Positions 26,932 to 35,087 of a stretch of DNA of 64,000 nucleotides are shown here, one piece after another. The notes beneath the pieces are model-generated. The model was not told the origin of the DNA and made no database searches. It saw only the letters and a program-made list of their open reading frames with translations. The stretch lies in the NCBI RefSeq assembly GCF_900129725.1, contig NZ_FQWQ01000003.1, forward strand, positions 186,001 through 250,000, in the 5' to 3' direction. Position numbers and translations under genes: made by a program. This stretch comes from Chryseolinea serpens (lineage in GTDB: Bacteria; Bacteroidota; Bacteroidia; Cytophagales; Cyclobacteriaceae). Numbering within the stretch: position 1 is the first letter of the stretch; every line of letters begins with the position of its first letter.

Positions 26932-28482
26932 ATGTCAAAAGAAAGCTTCATCGCCGCCATCAACAAGGCGTACACCACATCGCTTCCCTCCATCTATCTC
27001 GGCGCGGGTGTTCTCAACAACGAGATCATCGCCGAAGCCAAAGTGAATTTACCCCTGCGCATGATGAACCGGCATGGATTGGTGACCGGCGCCACCGGCT
27101 CGGGCAAAACGCGCACCTTGCAATTGATGGCCGAGCAGCTTTCGGCCGCCGGCGTTTGTGTTTTCATGCCCGATATGAAAGGCGACTTGTCGGGCATGGC
27201 CAAGGACGGCGTGGCCAACGATAAGATCACCGAGCGCGCCAATGCACTGGGCATAAAATATACACCCTCCGGATTTCCGGTCGAATTGTATTCCCTGACC
27301 GGAAAACTCGGTGCACAAATGCGCGCCACCGTCACGGAGTTCGGCCCGACCTTGCTCAGCAAAATCCTGGAACTGAACGACACCCAGACCGGCGTGTTGA
27401 ACATTCTTTTCAAGTATGCGGACGATAAGAATTTGCCCGTCGTGGATTTCAACGATCTCAAGAAAGTCTTGAACTACCTCACGGAAGGCCCCGGCGCCGC
27501 GGAGATCAAAAGCGACTACGGAAAAATATCCGGCGCCACCGCCTCGACCATTCTGCGCAAGATCGTGGCCCTGGAGCAACAGGGCGTCGACAGCCTTTTT
27601 GGAGAGACCTCGTTCGACGTGGAAGACCTGTTCGAAAAGATCGACGGCCGCGGTGTCATCAGCCTGCTCAACGTGGCCGACATCCAAAACCAACCCGCCA
27701 TCTTCTCCACGTTCATGTTGTCGCTGCTGGCCGAGCTCTACCAGCGCCTGCCCGAAGCCGGCGACCTGGACAAACCCAAACTCATCTTCTTCCTCGACGA
27801 AGCCCACCTGCTCTTTAACGATGCGCCCAAAGCCTTCCTGGACCAGATCGATCAGATCATTAGATTGATCCGCTCGAAAGGTGTGGGCATATTCTTCTGC
27901 ACACAACTCACGCAAGACGTGCCGCCCTCGGTGCTGGCACAGTTGGGCAACCGGGTGCATCACGTGATCCGTGCCTTCACACCCAACGATGTGAAAGCTT
28001 TAAAAGAAACGGTGAAGACGTTTCCCAAGTCGGAGTACTACGAGATGGAACAACAGTTTACGCAACTGGGCACGGGTCAGGCCTTCATCACGGTGCTCAA
28101 CGAAAAAGGCATTCCCACCGAAACCGTGGTGACGCATCTGGCGCCGCCGGCGTCAGTGATGGGACCGTTGGGTGAGGGTGAGTATAAAGCACAATTGGAA
28201 TCGTCTGACATGTATAAAAAATACAAAGAGACCGTCGATCCCCAAAGCGCGTTTGAGATGTTGGATGGGCGCATGAAGCAGCATGAAGAGGAGCAGGCAG
28301 AGGCGAAGGAGCAGAAGGCCCAGGCGAAGACTTCTTCGCGGCGAGAGAAATCTACTTTCGAGGAAGTGATTGCGTCGCCGGTGGCCAAGCAAGTAGGGCG
28401 GGAGTTGGTAAGAGGAGTGTTTGGAGTCTTGTTCGGGACAAGTACGCGGCGGAGTTCGAAGAGGAGAGGTGGATTATTTTAG
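26932..28482 (+). CDS. HerA-like / DUF853 ATPase
   Basis: 516 residues starting at M-S-K-E-S-F (the frame is open further upstream but runs across the terminator, so the ATG at 26932 is chosen). Walker A G-A-T-G-S-G-K-T at residues 53-60, Walker B L-I-F-F-L-D-E-A-H near 284-292, and a C-terminal Lys/Glu/Arg-rich tail (about 450-500). This is the DUF853/HerA-type P-loop family with FtsK-HerA fold. Helicase or translocase activity is an inference from family. No NurA nuclease gene is adjacent. Confidence 0.92.
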   Translation: MSKESFIAAINKAYTTSLPSIYLGAGVLNNEIIAEAKVNLPLRMMNRHGLVTGATGSGKTRTLQLMAEQLSAAGVCVFMPDMKGDLSGMAKDGVANDKITERANALGIKYTPSGFPVELYSLTGKLGAQMRATVTEFGPTLLSKILELNDTQTGVLNILFKYADDKNLPVVDFNDLKKVLNYLTEGPGAAEIKSDYGKISGATASTILRKIVALEQQGVDSLFGETSFDVEDLFEKIDGRGVISLLNVADIQNQPAIFSTFMLSLLAELYQRLPEAGDLDKPKLIFFLDEAHLLFNDAPKAFLDQIDQIIRLIRSKGVGIFFCTQLTQDVPPSVLAQLGNRVHHVIRAFTPNDVKALKETVKTFPKSEYYEMEQQFTQLGTGQAFITVLNEKGIPTETVVTHLAPPASVMGPLGEGEYKAQLESSDMYKKYKETVDPQSAFEMLDGRMKQHEEEQAEAKEQKAQAKTSSRREKSTFEEVIASPVAKQVGRELVRGVFGVLFGTSTRRSSKRRGGLF

Positions 28483-28507
28483 ACGTCGCCCCCTAAAGTT
28501 TTCAACC

Positions 28508-28549
28508 GCCCTCCTTCGCTAAAGCTTCGGCGGGCAAGCAAGCGAGCAA
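28508..28549. repeat. Intergenic repeat, inverted copy of the one at 7812-7879
   Basis: CCTCCTTCGCTAAAGCTTCG continues into a GGCGGGCAAGCAAGC-type run. The reverse complement of this block matches 7812-7857 with few changes. It lies in the convergent junction of the HerA-like gene and a small secreted protein, followed at 28571-28593 by a degenerate GCAAAG-type element. Confidence 0.65.
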
Positions 28550-28607
28550 GATTAACGAAAAGGAGTTTTGGCTTTGCGCCTTTTGCGTCTCTCGTGAACG
28601 TGAATTT

Positions 28608-29006
28608 CTAGAACTCTACCTGCAACTTATAATACGTCCGTTCCGACCGCTCGCACAAAGGAATAAACTTCGCATAAAACTCCTTCCAATCTTCCTGATG
28701 CGTCAGTCTGCACTGCGACGGCTCGGCTTCCGCAAAGGTCTCATACCCCAGCTCCAACACCAGGCTATACGCAGTCCCCGACACATCGGTCAACAGTCGC
28801 GCGTGGATCTTCTTGTCGCGTTTCTGCACGCGTTCAAGATATTCTTTCCACATCGGCACAGCGTCTTTGCTGGCGCCGAACTTTAGGATGAAGACGTTGC
28901 GTTCCACATACATAACAGCGGGAGTTTGAGGTGAGCCAGGATTTTGCGCCGAAACAAGAAGAGAGGCCAGGGTCATGCCCAGGCACGCCATAAGGATCCG
29001 TTTCAT
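28608..29006 (-). CDS. Small secreted protein, possible dimeric alpha/beta-barrel fold
   Basis: 132 residues from the start at 29006 (M-K-R-I-L-M-A-C), with a signal peptide ending V-S-A-Q. The mature part reads V-F-I-L-K-F-G-A-S-K-D and G-T-A-Y-S-L-V-L-E-L, with alternating strand-helix order like NIPSNAP/ABM-type barrels. That resemblance is weak and is only a suggestion. Located 30 bp downstream of dnaX on the same strand, so possibly read through from it. Confidence 0.65.
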   Translation of the reverse strand: MKRILMACLGMTLASLLVSAQNPGSPQTPAVMYVERNVFILKFGASKDAVPMWKEYLERVQKRDKKIHARLLTDVSGTAYSLVLELGYETFAEAEPSQCRLTHQEDWKEFYAKFIPLCERSERTYYKLQVEF

Positions 29007-29036
29007 AGACAAGCGATTTGGGTACAACCAATTTAC

Positions 29037-30787
29037 CTAGAAATCGGGGTCAAGCCCAAGTCTTTCCTTCAGTTCCTTCAGGTTGGGATTCTTCTCCACG
29101 AGGTAGTCGAACTTGTCGCGGGGGGTGTACATCATTTTCTTTTCCTCCATTTCGCGCATTTCGCCCACCACCAGGATGGAATAGTTTTGCAGCGTGTCGC
29201 GCAGGTGGGTGATGAGTTCGGCTTTGACGTTGTTGAGCATGGTGTCCTGGACGGGACTCAACAAATGGACAATGACCTGGGTGCCCCGGAGTTCGTAGGG
29301 CTGCGAAAGGAGCTGGTATTCGGCCTGGAATTTTTTTCGTTGCTCGGCAAAAGTATTCCAGGCGGCCTGCATTTGTTCGGGTGTGAACGACTGGCTGGCC
29401 CGCGATTGCATCTCGATTTGCTGCTGCTCGGTCTGCTCTTGTTTGGGTTCGACCTTGGTGAGACCGGTAAGTTTTACCGTGGTCTTGGGGGCCGTTTTGA
29501 AACGGGAGCGTTCGGAGAAATCGGGCTTTTGCGAAAGACCGGGGAATGGCGGTGTCTCCGGTGCGGATGGCTCCTTTGGTGTGGAAGGTGGCGGCGTGGG
29601 ACTGCTTGGTGTTGTCGGCGTGGGTGTTTCCGCTACAGGAGTTGGTTCTGCTGCGGTGGTTCCGGTTTCTTCCGACGTTACACTAATTTTTTTTTTAACC
29701 CATCCCCCAGGTGGTTCAACTGTTGCAGTTGGAGCACAGCTCCCACGTTTGCCATTTTCATGAGGGCAAGCTCCACGGACAAGCGCTGGTTCTTGCTGCC
29801 TTTGTAGTTGATGTCGCACTGGTTGGCGATATTCAGCCAGGTGAGTAGGAGCGACGGGGGTGAGGACTGCGCTTGTTGCGCATATTTCTTTTTCACGCTT
29901 TCGGGCACCTCCATCAGGTTGGTGGTGCGTGCGTCTTGAGATACCAGCAGGTTGCGCAGGTGTTCGCTGAGGCCCACGATAAAGTTATGACCGTCAAACC
30001 CCTTGCGCAGGATTTCGTCCAGCAACAGCAGGGGTTGGGTGTGATTCTGGGTCAACAGCGCATCGACTACCTGGAAATAATAGTCATAGTCCAGGATGTG
30101 GAGGTTGCTCAGGGTGGCGTTGAAGGTGACGCCCTTGCCGGAGGAATAGGTCACCATCAGGTCGAAGATGGACAGAGCATCCCGGAGGGCGCCGTCGGCT
30201 TTTTGTGAGATCAGGTGGAGGGCCTCATCCTCGGCGGGGATGCCTTCGTGTTGCGCGATCTTTTTGAGGTGATGCGCGATGTCGCTGATCTGTATGCGGT
30301 TGAAGTCGAAGATCTGGCACCGCGAGAGGATGGTGGGGATCACCTTGTGTTTCTCGGTGGTGGCCAGGATAAAGATGGCATAGGAGGGGGGCTCTTCCAG
30401 CGTCTTCAAAAAAGCATTGAAGGCGGCGTTGGAAAGCATGTGCACCTCGTCGATGATATAGACCTTGAATTTTCCAAACTGGGGAGGGTAGCGCACCTGG
30501 TCGATCAGGTTGCGGATGTCCTCTACCGAGTTGTTGGAGGCGGCATCCAGCTCAAAGATATTCAGGGAGTTGGTTTCGGCCTTTTCTTCAAACCCGTTGA
30601 TGAGGCGGGCAACGATGCGGGCACAGGTGGTCTTCCCCACGCCGCGGGGTCCGCAAAACAACAGGGCTTGCGCCAGTTTGTTGTTGTCGATGGCATTTTT
30701 GAGCGTAGTGGTGATGTGCTCCTGGCCCACTACTTCGTCAAACCCCGTGGGGCGGTATTTCCGTGCCGATACGACAAAATTCTCCAT
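29037..30787 (-). CDS. dnaX: DNA polymerase III subunit gamma/tau, requires -1 shift
   Basis: Clamp-loader ATPase of the replisome. The zero frame from ATG 30787 runs through Walker A G-P-R-G-V-G-K-T-T (residues 46-54), Walker B/SRC region (D-E-V-H-M-L, later L-S-R-C-Q) and clamp-loader domains, then stops at 29678-29680 after about 369 residues (gamma-like). An A10 run on the minus strand (29687-29696) sits two codons before that stop. A -1 shift there continues into a Pro/Thr-rich linker and a tau-type C-terminal domain ending at 29037, in total about 583 residues. This is the same arrangement as E. coli and Thermus dnaX. The usual zinc-binding cysteines between Walker A and B are absent (only C55 occurs in that region). 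A sequencing error in the homopolymer is the main alternative. Confidence 0.9.
29687..29696 (-). promoter_or_regulatory. dnaX: dnaX slippery run (A10 on the minus strand)
   Basis: In zero frame it reads TTA AAA AAA AAA TTA GTG TAA. Slipping back by one base, or adding one A during transcription, joins it to the ATT AGT GTA frame of the tau domain. A GGGGGAT purine stretch lies just upstream (about 10 nt), and a 6-bp hairpin CAACTG/CAGTTG at 29717-29731 lies further upstream. No strong downstream hairpin was seen. Confidence 0.75.
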
Positions 30788-31241
30788 TGGCCGCAAGATA
30801 ACAGGAACATTGTAAACTTGACAAGGGCAAAAAAATTTTATGCGGCAAACCAACCGGGGTCCTCTCCGTTACGTACTGGCAAAGGCAACACCCAGGCCTT
30901 TCATTCGTTACATTCTCGTTGGGTTCGGGTCGAGGTCTTGGTTTTACTGAACAACTGTTCGGGATGCGCGTGGATTGGGAAACAAAAAAATAATATCATA
31001 AGGTGCTTGCATTTTAAGACAGGTTCCGTTGTAGTTTTGGGCTGCGGGAACATAGAGCGGCCGCCCCCCCAACTGCGTTTTTTAATGGTTCTCACGGAAA
31101 GCAGTTTTAACCCTTGTATCGACAGACGTTTTTGAATGAACGATACCGATTTCCTGAATTTAAATTTTCAAAGCATAGCATCTTCTTGTCGTATCTTGGT
31201 GTCTAAGGAAAAAAAGGATCGGAAACATAAACCTGTGTAAA
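30788..31241. other. 454-bp intergenic region between dnaX and the glycan trio
   Basis: Divergent region. No convincing protein gene. It holds a possible dnaX promoter on the minus strand close to the ATG (TATCTTGC) and one good plus-strand promoter at 31007-31039. Its right 200 bp would be the leader of the GT87 transcript. AT-rich pockets (30985-31020 and 31140-31220) are notable against the GC-rich background. Confidence 0.4.
31007..31039 (+). promoter_or_regulatory. Putative promoter with long leader upstream of the GT87 gene
   Basis: TTG 31007-31009, 22-bp spacer, TAGTTTTG 31032-31039. It would give a leader of about 200 nt to the GTG at 31242. A second, weaker -7-like TATCTTGG lies nearer the gene at about 31193. 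Confidence 0.4.
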
Positions 31242-32429
31242 GTGAGCCTCTCTATCCGTGTTGTGCCCCTGATAAAAAAGATTTTCAGAAAGCCCCTATT
31301 CATCCTGATTGTATGGCTGTCGTTGGCCACCGTGGCGGGCCTCCAGCATTATGCGCTGGGTCACTATAATAACTATCGCATTTTTAAAAATGTGTTTTGG
31401 AACAGCGTGGAGGGCAAGAACCTTTACGCGCTGTACCCCGACGAACACAACGACTCCAATCATTACGGGCCTTTCTTCAGCGTGGTGTTTGCACCTTTCG
31501 CCCTGCTGCCGGATGCCCCCGGGCTTTGTTTGTGGATCATGTTCAATGGTGCCGTATTGTTCTATGCCATCCGTCAGCTTCCGCTGAAAGAATCCACCAT
31601 CATCGCTTTGCTGTGGCTCGTCACCAACGAGTTGTATACATCCTATTCCAACCAGCAGATCAATCCGCTGGTGGCGGCGTCGATCATCCTGGCCTATACC
31701 TGGATGCGGCAGGGGAAAGATTTTTGGGCGGCCGCGGTGATCATGGCCGGCACCTTCATAAAATTGTACAGCATCGCCGGCCTGGCATTTTTCTTTTTTT
31801 CGAAAAACAAAACAAACCTGGTAGCATCGTGCGTGTTTTGGGCGATCGTATGTTTCTCCGCGCCGATGGTCATTTCCGGGCCGGCCTTTGTGGTGCAGTC
31901 GTACCGGGATTGGTATGTTTCCATCAAAACCAAAGATGAATTGAATGCGAAGGAGTCGCACCACCAGGACATTTCCCTGTCGGGTGTGGTGCGGCGCGTT
32001 TCGGGCCACCGCGACATACCGATGCTTTACTTTTTGATCCCCGGTCTCGTTCTTTTCCTGTTGCCGTATCTTAAAACGCAATATTATGACGACACCACGT
32101 TCCAGCAGCTCATGTTGTGTTCGGTGTTGCTCTTCATTTGTTTGTTCAGCAGCAGTACGGAGTCGTCTACCTATATTGTTGCTTTTACGGGTGTGTCACT
32201 TTGGTTCCTTCTGCATGAACCACCGCCGGCGAAAATTATTTTAGGCTTGCTGATCTTTGCTTTCGTGTTAACGTCGTTGTCGCCTACTGACCTTGTACCC
32301 CGTCCCGTCAGAGCGTTCATCACGTCGTATTCATTGAAGGCCGTGCCGTGTGTGTTTGTTTGGTTATATTTAATGGCAGAGCTTTTGAAATACAATCCAT
32401 CTTCGAAATGGCAAAAGACAATCGCATGA
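31242..32429 (+). CDS. GT87 (DUF2029) family membrane glycosyltransferase
   Basis: 395 residues, about ten transmembrane helices. The N-terminal loop after helix 1 with N-N-Y-R-I-F-K-N-V-F-W-N-S-V-E-G-K-N-L-Y and the Y-P-D-E-H-N-D-S-N-H-Y-G-P-F-F block match GT87 polyprenyl-phosphate-dependent mannosyltransferases (PimE-like). The second gene overlaps its stop by ATGA, so the two are translationally coupled. GTG start chosen from the strong N-terminal helix; it could begin slightly later. Expected substrate is a polyprenyl-phosphate sugar, which the following GT2 could supply. Confidence 0.85.
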   Translation: MSLSIRVVPLIKKIFRKPLFILIVWLSLATVAGLQHYALGHYNNYRIFKNVFWNSVEGKNLYALYPDEHNDSNHYGPFFSVVFAPFALLPDAPGLCLWIMFNGAVLFYAIRQLPLKESTIIALLWLVTNELYTSYSNQQINPLVAASIILAYTWMRQGKDFWAAAVIMAGTFIKLYSIAGLAFFFFSKNKTNLVASCVFWAIVCFSAPMVISGPAFVVQSYRDWYVSIKTKDELNAKESHHQDISLSGVVRRVSGHRDIPMLYFLIPGLVLFLLPYLKTQYYDDTTFQQLMLCSVLLFICLFSSSTESSTYIVAFTGVSLWFLLHEPPPAKIILGLLIFAFVLTSLSPTDLVPRPVRAFITSYSLKAVPCVFVWLYLMAELLKYNPSSKWQKTIA

Positions 32430-33394
32430 ACATGAACCCAATGAATCGACAGCTCATTTCTGTGGTGGTGCCCGTTTTTAATGAGGCGGGCAACATCCGG
32501 AAGATCTACGCGGAACTCTCGCGCGTGTTCGATACCCTTCCCTACGACTACGAGATCATTTTCGTTGACGATGGAAGCCGCGACAATTCCCTGGAACTCG
32601 TGCAAGAGATCGCCTCGGGTCAATCGAACGTGTTCTTCATCGAACTATCGCGAAACTTCGGACACCAGCATGCACTGAAAGCCGGCCTGGACGTGGCCCG
32701 CGGCCACGGTGTGATCTCGATGGATTGTGATATGCAGCACCCCCCCGAAGTCATCCCGCAGTTGGTGAACCTGTGGGAAAAGGGATACGATGTAGTCTAC
32801 ACCGTGCGGGAAGAAGATCCCGGCCTTTCCTGGTTCAAGCGCAAGAGCTCATCCTATTTCTACAAACTCCTGAATAAATTGTCGGGCATCGAATTGGAAA
32901 AAGGAGCGGCCGACTTCCGCCTCATGGACCGGTCGATGGTGGATGTGTTTATTCGTTTTGGCGAGAGCGACCTTTTCATTCGCGGACTGGTGAAGTGGAT
33001 GGGTTTCAAGCAAACTTCCGTACGCTACTTTCCCAATGGCCGTTATTCCGGAAAAAGCAAATACAGCTTTATGCGCATGGTGGCTCTTGCCTTCAAAGGC
33101 ATCACCTCGTTCAGCACGAAGCCGCTGGTCATCACGGCCTATCTTGGCATCATATTTTTTCTTATTTCGCTGATCTATCTTCCCTACGCCCTCATCAGCT
33201 ATTTTACGGGCCATGCTGTTTCGGGATGGACCTCGATCATCATGACGGTGATCTTCTTTGGCGGCCTCCAACTGCTCATGCTGGGCATTATCGGCCTGTA
33301 TCTCGGCCGCATTGTTATGCAGGGAAAAGGAAGGCCACAATATGTGATCCGGACCACCAACCATCCTGCTGTTGTTAAAACAACCTATGCCTAG
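32426..33394 (+). CDS. GT2 glycosyltransferase, DPM1/GtrB type
   Basis: 322 residues. Cytosolic GT-A domain: V-V-V-P-V-F-N-E near the start, V-D-D-G-S-R-D-N-S, then S-M-D-C-D-M-Q-H-P (DxD metal site), and two C-terminal transmembrane helices (about residues 235-265 and 268-300). That layout belongs to dolichol/undecaprenyl-phosphate sugar synthases such as GtrB, which would make the lipid-linked sugar used by the upstream GT87 enzyme. I chose ATG 32426 because it forms an ATGA overlap with the previous stop. Upstream in-frame ATGs (e.g. 32408) are possible. Confidence 0.92.
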   Translation: MNMNPMNRQLISVVVPVFNEAGNIRKIYAELSRVFDTLPYDYEIIFVDDGSRDNSLELVQEIASGQSNVFFIELSRNFGHQHALKAGLDVARGHGVISMDCDMQHPPEVIPQLVNLWEKGYDVVYTVREEDPGLSWFKRKSSSYFYKLLNKLSGIELEKGAADFRLMDRSMVDVFIRFGESDLFIRGLVKWMGFKQTSVRYFPNGRYSGKSKYSFMRMVALAFKGITSFSTKPLVITAYLGIIFFLISLIYLPYALISYFTGHAVSGWTSIIMTVIFFGGLQLLMLGIIGLYLGRIVMQGKGRPQYVIRTTNHPAVVKTTYA

Positions 33395-34193
33395 ATCGCT
33401 CCTCTACCTTTCTTTCGACATTGAGGAATTCGACATGCCGTTAGAGTATGGGAAATCCATTTCGTTCGAAGAACAGATCTCCATATCCAAAACCGGCTGT
33501 CACCATATCCTCGATCTGCTGAAGAAGCATTCCGCGCGCGCCACTTTTTTTAGTACGGTCGTGTTTGCACAAAATGCCCCCGACGTCATTGCGCGCATCC
33601 TCGGCGAAGGACATGAGTTGGCCTCGCATGGTTTTTATCATTCCGATTTTAGAAACGAGCACTTGTTGCAATCGCGATTGGAGTTGGAGCGCTTGTCGGG
33701 AAGAAGCATCGATGGTTTTCGCATGGCGCGGATGATGCCGGTGGAAACGGAGGAGATCATCCGGGCGGGCTACCGGTATAACTCGTCGTTGAACCCGGTT
33801 TATATCCCCGGTCGCTACAACAACTATTTCAAAAACAGAACGTGGTTTCGCAGCGGGGCATTGTTGGAGATTCCCGCATCGGCGACCCCCTTCGTGCGGT
33901 TCCCGCTTTTTTGGTTGTCGTTTCACAACCTGCCGCAGTGGCTGTATCGCAACTTCTGCGCGATCACGATGCGGAAGGATCACTACCTCAATATCTATTT
34001 TCATCCTTGGGAATTCACGGACCTCACCCTGCCGCGCTTCGGCTTTCCCGGGTTCGTGAAACGCAAAACGGGAACAAAGATGATCGAAGCCTTTGACGGC
34101 TGGCTATCCTGGTGTAAACGCAAGGGCTATGGGTTTCAGACGCTGCAAAAATTTTCACAGCATAATGTTCACGCCGAAAGATTGACGGTGTAG
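33387..34193 (+). CDS. Polysaccharide deacetylase family protein
   Basis: 268 residues. NodB-homology enzyme: catalytic/metal Asp in S-F-D-I-E-E-F-D near residue 11, the metal-binding H-x3-H in A-S-H-G-F-Y-H near residue 77, and a closing H-P-W-E-F segment near 200. It resembles the DUF3473-type deacetylases of exopolysaccharide loci. Overlaps the GT2 gene by 8 bp (ATG inside its last codons), the third member of a coupled trio. It should remove N-acetyl groups from a glycan or glycolipid. Confidence 0.9.
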   Translation: MPRSLLYLSFDIEEFDMPLEYGKSISFEEQISISKTGCHHILDLLKKHSARATFFSTVVFAQNAPDVIARILGEGHELASHGFYHSDFRNEHLLQSRLELERLSGRSIDGFRMARMMPVETEEIIRAGYRYNSSLNPVYIPGRYNNYFKNRTWFRSGALLEIPASATPFVRFPLFWLSFHNLPQWLYRNFCAITMRKDHYLNIYFHPWEFTDLTLPRFGFPGFVKRKTGTKMIEAFDGWLSWCKRKGYGFQTLQKFSQHNVHAERLTV

Positions 34194-34199
34194 ATTCCT

Positions 34200-34892
34200 C
34201 TACCCTTTGATCCAAAGCTCGTCCATCGACACGTTGGGCGGGAAATCAAGAAAAAGGCTTTTGTCGATCTTTACTTTTCCTTTGAAGGCGGAAGTGCGTT
34301 TGAATTTGTAGGTCGATATTCTGTAGTTGACCGGCGTGGAGCCTGCGGTAATTTTCTTGTCCAGGAACTGGCTTTCCGATTTGGATGTGCTGGTCACGAT
34401 GTTGAGGCCGGAGGCTTCCAGTTTGTCGCGATTCAGCTGAGCGAACTTTGCGTCTTCGGTTTCGCTGCGCTGTTCGATGATCAGGTAGCTCTGTCCGTTG
34501 TAGTCGACCTGGCGGATCCACAATCCCTCGCGCGCCGTGTCGGGAAGTTTAGGATATACACGCAACGTAAGGCTGTTGGTTTCATACACGCGGTCGGCGA
34601 TGGAGAAACGAAACGGCCCGATCTTTACTTTGCCTGTATCGGGCAGCACTTGTGATATTTTCAGATTGCCGTAGGCGATCTTGTTCTTGCGCAAGGCCGC
34701 ATAGTCGTCGGTAGATTTTTTCTCCTTGGTTTCGATGGCCTCCAGGCTTTCCTTCTTTACCGTGATGATAATCTCCACTTCCTCGCCGGCGCGGGGAGCG
34801 GGATTCGCGATCTCCAATATCGAGGTTTGAGCCCAGGCTGATGCGCAGCAAAAACACCAGGCATATGTAAGCAGTCGTCTGATCATATTCAT
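34200..34892 (-). CDS. BatD-like exported protein of unknown function
   Basis: About 230 residues starting at M-N-M-I-R-R-L-L (34892), with a signal peptide ending S-A-W-A-Q. The mature region begins with P-A-P-R-A-G-E-E-V-E-I-I-I-T-V, an Ig-like opening strand as in BatD or other oxygen-tolerance proteins, but the protein lacks a C-terminal transmembrane helix and so is not a full BatD. Convergent with the deacetylase (6-bp gap). Function unknown. Confidence 0.65.
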   Translation of the reverse strand: MNMIRRLLTYAWCFCCASAWAQTSILEIANPAPRAGEEVEIIITVKKESLEAIETKEKKSTDDYAALRKNKIAYGNLKISQVLPDTGKVKIGPFRFSIADRVYETNSLTLRVYPKLPDTAREGLWIRQVDYNGQSYLIIEQRSETEDAKFAQLNRDKLEASGLNIVTSTSKSESQFLDKKITAGSTPVNYRISTYKFKRTSAFKGKVKIDKSLFLDFPPNVSMDELWIKG

Positions 34893-35087
34893 ACAAGGGA
34901 TGAATCCCACAGGTGGCATGCCGGAATTCATGACCCGTTTTTTGTGAACGGGAGATAAAAGTAAGAAAACAATAGGCGCCTTACAACGCCCCGGCCGGGT
35001 TCTTGCCGGCCTTGCCTTTTCCGGGAAGGTTGGGGTTAGGATGGAGTCATGATCCCTCCGAAACTGGCGGAATGCCGCAAATCCGGT

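Noticed and set aside
28571-28593. tRNA-like or terminator structure after the HerA-like gene
   Set aside because: The GCTTTGCGCC/TTTTGCGTC words do not fold into a cloverleaf or a stable stem; treated as a degenerate GCAAAG-type repeat.
29037-30787. dnaX as a pseudogene broken by a frameshift
   Set aside because: Both halves are intact with conserved domains, and the switch is at an A10 slippery run immediately before the zero-frame stop, as in known programmed cases. A homopolymer sequencing error remains possible.
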